NCBI GenBank assembly: GCA_036940085.1
Contig: JALLBK010000357.1
Span: 1 to 37,135 of the forward strand
DNA length: 37,135 nucleotides
Direction of reading: 5' to 3'
Source: Discostella pseudostelligera
Taxonomy: Eukaryota > Bacillariophyta > Thalassiosirophyceae > Thalassiosirales > Thalassiosiraceae
Both the position numbers and the translations under genes were made by a program. The notes under the pieces were generated by a model. It did not search any database and had not been told where the DNA came from. It saw only the letters and a program-made list of their open reading frames with translations. Positions 17,405 through 26,469 of this stretch are shown piece after piece. Numbering within the stretch: the stretch's first letter is position 1; each line of letters starts with the position of its first letter.

Positions 17405-18592
17405 TCACTCAATTCGGGAAATTTGTAGCCCACATTCACGAGTAAACGATGCAAACAACATTGGTCGATGACGAGTAGACTTTTCTCCACCTCCTATTTC
17501 CGATGACGATCTGTCAGTGGAGTCGGTTTTAGAATCAGTGTCTACAAATGTTCGCCCCACAACATCAGCAAGCGATTTTTGTATCTCCTCCTCACTCATG
17601 ATGACCGATGATTGTCGTTCTAACCGTTCTCGAATATCATTCATTTCGCGACGAGTTAGTATCGCATCCCAATTCCCAAGGAATGCTGCCGAAGAAGCTG
17701 ATGATGGCAAAGTTTGTTTGCTGCTTTTCTTCATCGAGTCTTGCTCAGCGACAACGACGGACCCGCGAGCATCATCGATATCATCATTTATCCTAATTTG
17801 AGAAGGGAGAGGATTCAGTAATACCGCCACTCCACTCGGATCAACACGATACATCGTCGGTCTTTCATCATCATTTTCATCTTCACCCAAAGACATGACA
17901 AGTAATGCACACCCATACGGTCTCCACCCTGCCCTCCTTGTTCGTTCCATCATCTTATCTGCCAATCCCATTAGTAACTCTTGCACTGGCATCTCGACCC
18001 CGTAGACATATCTGTAATCTAATGTAAGTTCGATGGCGTAATCTAGTAATGATCGTCCATCGGCACTGATGCCCGTGTGGGATAGACAGATGGAGGATGT
18101 TAATTGAAGTATATGAGGTGTGCCAGTGTCGATGCATAGGGGGGAGGTGGATAGATAACGTTGGGGTAAGCAGAGGTAGATACCACCTCCTTTGCAAGAT
18201 TGCGATGAATCAGAGGATGCATGAATCGATGATGATGAAATCATTGCATCTGCCATTGAAGCATGGCAATTGTCACCAACAACCTCACCCTCGCCCTCCT
18301 TCTCCTCAATGAAACTCGGCGGTACCGAAAGCGCCAACAATGGCAATCCCAACATTGAAGCACGCATAGCCCGAACAATCTGATCAATATCGCCATTGGG
18401 TGAGAATGTGGATAATGAGTACGAGTGGCGTGTGGTAGTGCCGCCGTAGTTCCTTTCGCCTCCACCGGAACCGGTGGCGGACGAGGAGCCTTGCACTGGG
18501 AGAATGGCATGTATTGATAAAAGCAGTAACACTAGTGCTAGGCTGTAGAAGTACAAGCCAAGGAAATGGTGGCACATGAGATAGTTTGCCAT
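17405..18592 (-). CDS. Divergent 20S proteasome alpha-subunit-like protein with signal peptide
   Basis: Single-exon ORF of 395 aa. Residues 10-31 are strongly hydrophobic, followed by PVQG|SSS, a plausible signal-peptide cleavage. The H0-helix motif of alpha subunits follows as YSLSTFSPNGDIDQI (58-72). Further alpha-family blocks are SHTGISADGRSLLDYA (compare the GI.ADG...R pattern), YRYVYGVEMPVQELLMGLAD, GWRPYGCALLVM and MYRVDPSG. Order and spacing match alpha subunits, but the segment between the N-terminal helix and the GISADG block is divergent and has low-complexity inserts, and there is a roughly 130-residue acidic C-terminal extension. Ordinary alpha subunits are about 240-260 aa, cytosolic or nuclear, without signal peptides. 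The gene is convergent with the lipase gene (113 bp apart) and divergent from the SAP gene. Assignment rests on motif order. It may be ER, secretory, or imported into the periplastidal space. Confidence 0.72.
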   Translation of the reverse strand: MANYLMCHHFLGLYFYSLALVLLLLSIHAILPVQGSSSATGSGGGERNYGGTTTRHSYSLSTFSPNGDIDQIVRAMRASMLGLPLLALSVPPSFIEEKEGEGEVVGDNCHASMADAMISSSSIHASSDSSQSCKGGGIYLCLPQRYLSTSPLCIDTGTPHILQLTSSICLSHTGISADGRSLLDYAIELTLDYRYVYGVEMPVQELLMGLADKMMERTRRAGWRPYGCALLVMSLGEDENDDERPTMYRVDPSGVAVLLNPLPSQIRINDDIDDARGSVVVAEQDSMKKSSKQTLPSSASSAAFLGNWDAILTRREMNDIRERLERQSSVIMSEEEIQKSLADVVGRTFVDTDSKTDSTDRSSSEIGGGEKSTRHRPMLFASFTRECGLQISRIE

Positions 18593-18903
18593 GGCTGCTT
18601 TGCTGTCTCTGGAGCTATGGCGCTTAGATGATAGTACTATCTACGGCCATCACGTGCCATGGTCATGGTCGTCGGTGACAGGCTTGGGGTGTAATAGTTT
18701 GCGCGCGCCCTCTCCCGCCGAACAGGTCGAAGATTCAACTCCCAGGAGATTCCACGTGACAGTGATCGGTGGACGAGTGTGCGCAACGCCAGACAGACGA
18801 AAGATCCAAAAGATTTCAGCGAAGATCTGCGAACCGGCCTCATCTCCATCCGCCGTCGCAGCCGTATTCAAAGAGATATCATCGACAACCTAGACTAGAC
18901 AAC
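18593..18903. promoter_or_regulatory. Divergent promoter: proteasome alpha-like (-) and SARNP-like (+)
   Basis: A 311-bp head-to-head spacer. It contains CACGTG at 18651-18656 and 18753-18758 and an E2F-like TCCCGCCGAA at 18713-18722 between them. No gene of its own. Confidence 0.5.
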
Positions 18904-19982
18904 AATGACGGAAGAAACTGATGTGAAGAAGATGAAGGGTAAGTGAGATTTATGGGGAAGTCTGGGTTTTGAATTTCCTGGCCTGTTCTCGCGGCGGGGT
19001 TTGGGTTGGGGTTGGGCTTGGGGTAGGTGGTGGCGGCGGCGCCGGTGGTCGTGAGCATATCATGTGCTTACTATATGGGTAGGGGAGTGGCGGTTGGCGT
19101 CGGCGGGAGAGAGAGAGGGAAGAGTTGGAGTTGGAGGGGAGGGGCATACCATTATTATCTAGAGCATGATTGCAATGATGTGGCCAAATTTATTCAAATT
19201 GTTGATCTATTCTCAATTCTTCTCGTCTTTTCTTTTTCTCCAAAGTCGCCGACCTCCGCGAGGCACTCTCCAAGCGCGGCCTATCCTCCGAGGGGCTCAA
19301 GGCGGATCTAATCATTCGATTGCAGGCACGTTTGGATGAGGAGGAATTTGGCCTTGTGGAGGCACCTCCCCCCTGTGAGGAAGGTGGCAGTACTGAGGAT
19401 GCTGCAGTACCAGCAGCAGCAGATCCAGCTCCGGCCGTGGTCGAGGAGACGGCTGACGCGGAGAATAAAGTAGAGGCGGACACGGCAATCGCCTCAGAGT
19501 CAGCGGAGGCCACAACCACAGCAACATCCTCGGAGGAGAAATCGGGAGATGCAACAACCACAACCAATACGGAAGGCAACGTTGTTACAAAGGCAACATC
19601 GGAAATGTCATTCAAAGAGAAGATGGAACAACGTGCGAAACGATTTGGTATTCCAGAGAACAAGGGAAAACCAACAAAGGGTGGTGCAAAGAATGATAAA
19701 TCGAAGCAGCAGTCACCGAAGCAACAGAGTGGTCAAAAACGAGAGGGCGCCAAAACTAAAAACAACAACAAAAGTCAAACTCCGGAGAAGAAGCAGAAAG
19801 TAGTTGCACAAGAGGGGGCAAAAAAGAAGGGTACAGCATCAACGACACCCCCTGCTGCGCCACTCCTGCCCAAGGAGGAGATTGAACGACGTTTGGCTCG
19901 CGCGGCGAAGTATGGTTCCACGGAGGGAGTGGATGAGCTCAAGGCACAATTGAGAAAGCATAGATTTGCAATTAAGGAATGA
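18904..19982 (+). CDS. SAP-domain RNA export factor, SARNP/Tho1/MOS11-like
   Basis: Nuclear RNA-binding cofactor of the TREX/DDX39 mRNA export machinery. Exon 1 (18904-18937) encodes only 11 residues plus one base; after a 308-nt intron exon 2 (19246-19982) continues, 256 aa in all. The SAP helix-extended loop-helix is residues 12-36 (VADLREALSKRGL...LKADLIIRLQARL). A Glu/Ala/Thr-rich acidic linker follows, then the family repeat KEKMEQRAKRFGIPE, a Lys/Gln-rich basic stretch, and a second related block EIERRLARAAKYGS near the C-terminus. RA.RFGI repeats after a SAP domain are diagnostic for SARNP/Tho1. The intron is the longest in the window and holds a G-quadruplex motif. Confidence 0.9.
18996..19023 (+). 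other. G-quadruplex-forming motif in intron 1 of the SARNP-like gene
   Basis: Five runs of three or four G (18996-18999, 19003-19005, 19008-19011, 19014-19016, 19020-19023) separated by 2-3 nt loops rich in T. This meets the G3+N1-7 rule on the coding strand, so the pre-mRNA could fold it. The pattern looks telomere-like (TTTGGG, TTGGGG) but is not a TTAGGG array. Confidence 0.6.
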
Positions 19983-20324
19983 TGATTGCATTCTATATCA
20001 ACGTCGGGAAATGTACGGGCATCTATCGACGATTAGATCGGTGATCTTCGATAATGGTGACGTTCCCCTCATCCGTGGGTGAAAACGATGAGGAAAAAGG
20101 GATGACGGATGAGTTGGGATTTGGTTTTATCTGAATGCATCGGATTACATAAAAGTGAATTTTATCAGGCTTTCTTCCGTGCTTGCTTGTTTAGACTTTG
20201 TCATGTCGTAGTTGTTCCGTAGAGTGCACCACAGGCAGCAGCTCGCTGTTGCACTCTCGAGTATCCCAATGGTTTGCAAAACCATCTGCATCCGAACGCC
20301 GAATGCCTTGAGCGTGAAATGAGA
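19983..20324. other. Convergent 3' flanks
   Basis: A 342-bp stretch between the SARNP-like gene (+) and the large membrane protein gene (-), both ending here. It should hold two 3' UTRs. No gene, repeat or structured RNA recognised. Confidence 0.5.
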
Positions 20325-23093
20325 TTATCTTGGAAGCAAAGGCTCCTTTGAATTACTTTTTGTCGACTCATCAAACCTAACTGCTCTTGACCGATGGAGA
20401 ATAGATCGTTTCTTCTTCTCAAGGTCGACCGTGGAAACTCGTGCCATGGCACGGAGGCTAGCGGCGTGATCGTCGGTTTCACTCCTAAAGACACCCTTGT
20501 TCTCAAACTCGTGCATTATCTTCTGCTTCAGTTCATCTGCGGTTAATGCTGAATTGAGCCTTGCTTCTCTTCTGTTGTATTGTATCGAAATCTCCAGGAA
20601 AAAACGATGCTCGTCATCATATTTCAGGGTAACAAACGGTGAAGTGCCACCCCACTCTGCAGGATAGGGTTCATTGTATGCGATTGTTACCATTCGCTTT
20701 TTGTCTTCGTACGTACGATCTTCCGTGATCTTTTCCTTCGCCAAGATGAGCTCCTTGAGTTTGATGATGTTGATCTTTCTGTTGATAACTACAGATAGCG
20801 TCGTCATTCCCCTACCTTTCCAATCTGCAATGAAAGTCCACCGAAGCATAAAGACCGCTGCAATTAACCAGACTATCATGCTAATAACAAACCACACCAT
20901 CTTATGTTTCTTGAACACTGACTCAACAAAGCCAGTCATCCAGTCAGTATCTAAAACAGTCCATTCCCCAGTGATACGATCCAGAAAGTCAAATGATAAA
21001 ACTCCAACAAATATTAGTTGCAAAACCTTCAAAGACCTCAACGCTTCTCCGCTGTATATTTGGAGAGAACACAGATTCTTGGTATTCTTTTCCAAGTCTA
21101 AGCTCATTTGAAGTGACTTGGTATGCGATTCCACCTCAATTCGTTCACGAAGCAAATCGAGATTCCTTTGCGTGGCAATCAAATTCTTCTTCAGATCCTT
21201 TACTCGACGTAATAGCTGTTCTCTCATCCCAGTTATTTCGAGCCGCTGGTAAAGTGACCTCCCCGCCTGCTCTGGAGGTTCGGGTGAAATCTCCATCATG
21301 TCTAATGCCTCTTCGAGGTGGGCAAGTATTTGATCAGACATGATGATTTCGTTTGAGTGCGTGCATAGCCTATCTCGTGATCGGCCCATTGCTAACGGAT
21401 CATAATCTATTGTCTCGGCAATCTGATACGATGTTTTCAAGTCATCGTTGAGAATCCATACTCGAGAAAAGAAGTTCTGAAGGAAGAGGTCAAGAGTAAT
21501 GAATTGAAGGTATGCACAGAGTAGAGGCTCGTACTTTCGAGCGTAAGGTCCACAAACGAGTAGTCCCCGGGAGCCGAAAATCAACGTATCTTCCTCACTA
21601 ATATCGAATGCCTCTCGTGTGTCACCAATGACTTGGTTGAACTCATTTTCATAATCGCCCCTGTCCATGTACTCGCCCGCTGTAAGATGAGGCGTTATTT
21701 CATTTGCAATGATCAAGTTGATTTTGTTTCGATTGGAAGCATCGCCGATGAATACAAGATCCAGTAAATCTCGTTGATGTTGTGAGATTACAGTATCAAC
21801 GATGGACGATGAATCTTGCTGTATGTCAACAAGGATGCGAGACAAGTGGTCAAGCGAAATATTATCCTTGATCCGATTCATCACAGATTCCAGCTGCATC
21901 CCATAGAAGCATGCCCCCTCTGCATTCATGGAAACACCAAAAGTTTCTACTTGGACAATGCCCGGATCTTCGCGAAAGCGGATCTCTGCCTCAAAATTGA
22001 TGTGATTTGTTGGAGTGTAGTCCAAGACTTCTACGGACGTTAGCTCGGGAGATAACTCCAAGGATGTTCTACTTGAATCACCATCGATCACGTTGGAAAT
22101 AAATCCTCCTTGCACGCGTTCCGACGACCCTACATTTTGATTCAACTGAACGATTTGGTTCGAACCAAATGGAATGTATTCTGCAATGATCACCGACACA
22201 GAGTTCAGTGTAATGATCTCCTCCACGTTGTTGTCACGTATATTGTCAATTCCCACTTGCGCCGATTCATGAGACCGATGAGCGTTGGTTATGGTTGGAC
22301 GACCACCATAGCGCAGACATAGTGGGATGTAAGGAGAAGAGACGTATGACACGTCTTCAGTATCTGTTGCAGTAGACCGTCGTTTGTAACCAGAATAAGA
22401 TCCGAGCCAATAACTCTCTCCATCCCAAGACGTCTTCAGCAACTCTTGTGAATTCGGCTCATGAGCAAATGCATTGACAGCTTCCTTTTCTTTCCTCGCC
22501 AAGCTTTTCAAAAGGTCTTGTCCCTTATCAGTAACTTGATACAAGACAACTGGCTTGTATGACTTCGATGACACGAGCAGAGCACTGATGAGATTTTCCT
22601 CACGTAGCAATTCCAGGTCAGATTGACCTTCTTGCGATACATTCACCCAAACACGTCTATTCTCTATCTGAGTCGATTGTGGTGAATAATCGTAGTTGAA
22701 CACTCCCGCGAGTATCCCCTCGTAAATAAGTACGGACAGAGCTTGCTTTCGAATCCATCTATCTGATCCCTCGCGACTTTGGGCTTTTTTCGTATGGATG
22801 TCGATCAGATACAGCAGCCTGTTTTGGTTTTCTGACAGTCCCTGTCGATGTGGAGATCGCAGAGAAGTGCAACATTAATAAAAGTCAACGATAACCTTAG
22901 CAAAACAAAATCGAGAATGGCCAAAACGTACTGTATCACTGTCTTCGCTGTCCTCCGCGAGTTCTTCCGTTTTGAGCCGCTCTCGGCTAAGATATGTTGC
23001 AACCTGCAAAGGGGAGACAAAGAAGTTAGAACTCACTGCGATGTTGATGGAACACGTTACTCACTTCATGATATTTACCTTCAATGCACTCAT
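20325..23093 (-). CDS. Unrecognised two-TM protein with winged-helix-like N-terminus and coiled coil
   Basis: I do not recognise this family. The model is exon 1 23093-23079 (MSALK, 15 nt), exon 2 23003-22932 (24 codons) and exon 3 22841-20325; all junctions are phase 0 and use GTAAAT/GTACGT donors, giving 867 aa. The early part (RWIRKQALSVLIYEGIL...LYQVTDKGQDLLKSL) resembles a winged-helix fold. The centre is mixed alpha/beta. About 580-630 is a predicted coiled coil (REQLLRRVKDLKKNL...). Two hydrophobic segments follow near 631-648 (VLQLIFVGVLSFDFL) and 678-698 (MVWFVISMIVWLIAAVFML), then a basic C-terminal domain of about 170 residues ending in a Ser/Lys-rich tail. A long coiled coil before two C-terminal TMs is the general layout of CorA-like proteins, but no GMN motif is present, so no transport role is claimed. 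Only 55 bp separate its start from the upstream gene's stop. Confidence 0.7.
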
Positions 23094-23148
23094 TGACTTT
23101 AATGAAAATCACTCGTTGACCAAGTCTTTGTCGAGCACGGAAAGAATT

Positions 23149-24380
23149 TTAAATTCGATGAAGGTCAAAGAGGTTCACGCTGTCAAAGGTCAACCGATCA
23201 AGACATCTCCATTCGGCCATCGTCCCAGCTGTTTTCCACAGCGAAAACCCAGTCACAGCCCTGCTGAACCCAACATTGCCGTCGTTTTCACTCTCAAATA
23301 GTGTGGGGCATTTCTCTTTCAAAAACTGCTCAAACGAGGAACGAGAGAGGTGGTGCCCCAAGCCTTCGGGGTTATCATAACAAAACGACAAATGAGGTGC
23401 CCATAGTTGAGAACGAGAGGGATATTCTTCCTTCTTTTCTTCTCCAGCATGGTAGGAGTCAGCTTCCAGGTTTGTAGAGTTGGCTAGAGGACGGTAGAAC
23501 AGTTCATGTAGGGTTTCAATGAGCGTCTCATGCTCAGGAGTTGTTGCGAACGATACCTCAGCCCATGCCATATCCTGTAACCGAAAAAATGAGAAGGGAT
23601 TGGTAAAGCATACCCAAATCAGCATCGGTATATTACGCTCACCATTCTGCCTCCGTTCACTCCGTCGAATTCAACATCTACGATGATTCCAGTGGAAACT
23701 AAATCTGGCAATAACTTTTCAACCTGACCATCAACCCCATCTCGTTCTTCCATGCTCAATCTTTGTTTTCGCCTCTCTACTTCATTCAAAAGTAGTCGTT
23801 TCACATCCTCTCGAAATCGACGTCGGATCTCATCTTCGTCCACGATAGTATCAATCCCATACAATGCAGTAACATGAGGCGATGGAATAGCACCCCCCAG
23901 ATTAAAGTAATCGGCTGCATCAAGCATGGCACGATCTAGGTCACCCCGTCCAGTGATGATATCAATATCTCTTTGTTCCAATTCGAGCCATATGGAATAT
24001 CCCGAGAATGTATATCGCAATGGCGGATGTCTTTCGGAAGATTGTGACATAGTGTTGCACGAAGTATCATGGAATGATGTCGATGCCAGTAGGTCAGAGT
24101 AAATAATTTTGGTTGGTGCATCTTCAGCGTCAGGAAGATCTTCACTAAAACTACAGTGATGATGCTGGAGCTTAAGACTTTTCTTTCGAGCCAACCCAAA
24201 TCTATTTGTCGAAATGAACGCCATGTGCCCCGAAGTCTCACCGACGGAGACGGATGATGTTGATGGGCTCGAGCTCGCGGTCGAGGATGGTACCGGTACC
24301 GGCAGCGGCAGAGTCATTATAATTGAGCTGAATTTCGGTACGATGCCGCACCGAGGATCAAAGTGGCGATGGGTCAGCAC
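23149..24380 (-). CDS. 2H phosphoesterase, cyclic phosphodiesterase-like
   Basis: 2H-superfamily enzymes use two H-x-T/S motifs to open cyclic phosphates on nucleotides or RNA ends. Exons 24380-23643 and 23574-23149 with a 68-nt phase-0 intron, 387 aa; an ATG at 24317 (MTLPLP) is an alternative start. Motif 1 is SPHVTALYG near residue 169 and motif 2 is APHLSFCYDN near residue 307; each His sits after Pro at the start of a beta strand, as in plant CPDase and LigT-like proteins. FSGYSIWLELE before motif 1 and TGFSLWKTAG near the end are paired beta elements typical of the duplicated fold. The two lobes are separated by an Arg/Glu-rich helical insert of about 100 residues, making it longer than the usual 180-200 aa. 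The first 100 residues are Ser/Pro-rich and divergent. Substrate is unknown; nucleotide cyclic phosphate is inferred from the family. Confidence 0.8.
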
Positions 24381-24802
24381 AGGACTGAGGGATCTTTGGC
24401 ATCATCGGGTGGGTGTTGGAGTGATAGTGATGGGTGATGGTGATTCGGCGGCGTCGGCATCGATCGGCAATCTTCATCTCATCTTCATCGTCGTCGGCGC
24501 CAATTTTTTCGGGGGGCGCGAAGCAATTTGGGGGGGATAGAGCCGGCACTCTACTGCTGATGAGAAACAAGTGCGAGAAAGAAGAGAAAAGTCACACAAT
24601 ACAGCCCGAAGCTTTCTGTTTTCTTCGCCAATTCGAGAAGATTCAGACAATTTCAATTTCCCTCCACCTCACATCCAAGATTCCCACCTTACGATACCGT
24701 TACCGGAGGTTACCGGCATGCCACCAATTGCATCAATAGCATCGTTTATCATCCCATCTCAATCAATTATTTCGCATTGTAGCGGAACTGTGGCAGGATA
24801 CA
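24381..24802. promoter_or_regulatory. Divergent promoter: 2H phosphoesterase (-) and coiled-coil protein (+)
   Basis: A 422-bp spacer with G-rich tracts near 24511-24538 and CT-rich sequence before the plus-strand start. Overlapping ORFs on both strands are compositional and lack recognisable domains. No defined element could be named. Confidence 0.4.
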
Positions 24803-25873
24803 ATGAGTGGCAAGAATAAAGTCGATTTTTTGCTGGAGATCGTCAAGGGGTCGACGACCACCAAGCAAGAGCAAGCGGAGTTTGAGCCCCAATTGGATGG
24901 AGTGTGCGGCGGTCATTGCGACGCCGAGGACATGACGGAAGACGAAACTGAGGTTCGGGATCAACCACCCGATTCTCCACCGCTAACCAAGTCCTCGCCA
25001 TCAAAGCCAAACTCTGTTCCTGAAGGAGCTTGGGTCGTTCGGGATTTTGACTTTTATGGCAACCCTATCAGTGAGAGGGTGCAACCAGGTCGCGTCAACA
25101 CTGGTGCGGTCCACCAGTTAACCACTGTTCCACCAGCATACTCTACGAATAGACAGTTAACTACTCGAAGAGAGTTTACTACTGCATTTCCTGATGGCAG
25201 CACTGCACCAAGCTGCCTAGTCGACTTCAGCATGTGCCTGATGAATAGTCTCATCTGCTCGGCTGGACCATGTATGCTGCAAGATGCCAATGCCGACGAG
25301 CCAGCCAGCAAATCACGTTCATTGTGCGGACTTTCGCAGGAAGAGGCGGCCATCGCCAAGGTCGAGGCTGAGCTACAAATGGAGTTGGAGAAAATTCGAA
25401 AGCAAAAGATTGAAATGGAGCAATGGTATCAACGAGAGATTGCTCGCCATGATGTCGACAGGACGCAACTACAGATACAGATGGAGCAGAAGATAGTCAG
25501 CATGATGGAGGCGCGCTTACATCTAGAGAATGAGTACCGGAAAGAGATGGATAAGGAGGTTTCTGAGGTACGCACGCTAGTGAACACCCAATTGGATTTG
25601 GGATCGCGGAGCGACGTGAGTGATGTGGCTGATGTCACCGACGCGGCGGTCACTCTCACCGACGAGGTCAATACGATATTGAGCCCCTCCGCTGAGACTT
25701 CGATTCCATTGGAGCTACGAAAGCCAGTAGTCCAGACCCCACGCGTGGAACCATGCGAGACCAAGACTGATGCTACAAAGAGTACAACGATAGTCCTAAC
25801 CTGTACGGATGAGGATTCGGCCATTGAAGCCGAAACGACAGCCACTGCTTACCCAGTGATTGCTTCTGAATAG
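24803..25873 (+). CDS. Coiled-coil protein of unknown function
   Basis: Single-exon ORF of 356 aa, not recognised. The start is MSGKNKVDFLLEIVKG; the first 80 residues are acidic and Pro-rich. A Cys-containing hydrophobic stretch (SMCLMNSLICSAGPCML) lies near 143-160. Residues about 177-255 form a long charged helix with heptad-like pattern (KVEAELQMELEKIRKQK, MEARLHLENEYRKEMDKEV). The C-terminal 90 residues are Thr/Val/Glu-rich and probably disordered. No signal peptide, no clear TM. It lies tail to tail with another coiled-coil gene at 26470-27408 that has a similar layout (acidic N-terminus, Cys cluster, coiled coil), so the two may be distant duplicates; sequence identity is not obvious. 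Confidence 0.7.
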   Translation: MSGKNKVDFLLEIVKGSTTTKQEQAEFEPQLDGVCGGHCDAEDMTEDETEVRDQPPDSPPLTKSSPSKPNSVPEGAWVVRDFDFYGNPISERVQPGRVNTGAVHQLTTVPPAYSTNRQLTTRREFTTAFPDGSTAPSCLVDFSMCLMNSLICSAGPCMLQDANADEPASKSRSLCGLSQEEAAIAKVEAELQMELEKIRKQKIEMEQWYQREIARHDVDRTQLQIQMEQKIVSMMEARLHLENEYRKEMDKEVSEVRTLVNTQLDLGSRSDVSDVADVTDAAVTLTDEVNTILSPSAETSIPLELRKPVVQTPRVEPCETKTDATKSTTIVLTCTDEDSAIEAETTATAYPVIASE

Positions 25874-26469
25874 GCTGCAGTTGTCTCATGGAATTTGAGA
25901 GGTTCCTCATGTGTAAAGAATGTCGTCAGATTGCTGATAACGCCTTCTGGTTTACGGTGGAAGAGTTCAATTTATTACTGTATAGCTGCCAGGGAGAGGT
26001 GAAATTACCATGTGAGGATTAGTTGTTTAGATTGTTGCCGAACCGCAACATTGTACGTGTACAGATAGTAATAGAACGCATTGCACATAAAGTAAGATTT
26101 CAGCGTCTATTCTAGTTAAATTGTTCCCATCTACGAGATTGTTTGTGTACCACGGGTTCATTCCAGTTGGTTAGTCTAATTAGTAACTACTGGTCTCGCT
26201 GCTTGCTGGACCCCCAGACAATTATCCAACACCAATGTGCATCAGTAAAGATCAGTAATCATTCGTTGAACAGTACAAGCAATTGATACAAGTCTCGCAG
26301 TAATAGACATGAACCTATCAACAATTTCGGGTTCTTGCTTACATTTACTAAATCCTACTCGTAATATTGCCAAGTTACGTCCGAGTCTGCATCGTTCAAG
26401 GGTGCCGTTTCATTTAATGCTATTCCTTCAACCAAATCATAAATGTCCTAACTGTCAACAAGTCATGGG
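25874..26469. other. Convergent intergenic region between two coiled-coil genes
   Basis: About 600 bp, AT-richer than its surroundings, flanked by two 3' ends. I looked for tRNA, snRNA and coding signals on both strands and found nothing convincing; a plus-strand ORF entering from 26309 overlaps the downstream gene and lacks domain content. Confidence 0.5.

Noticed and set aside
18996..19023. Interstitial telomere repeat
   Set aside because: Units vary (TTTGGG, TTGGGG, TTGGGC) and none is TTAGGG; treated as a G-quadruplex motif instead.
18938..19245. Intronic snoRNA hosted in the SARNP-like intron
   Set aside because: A box-C-like AATGATG is present but no box D or pairing flanks were found.
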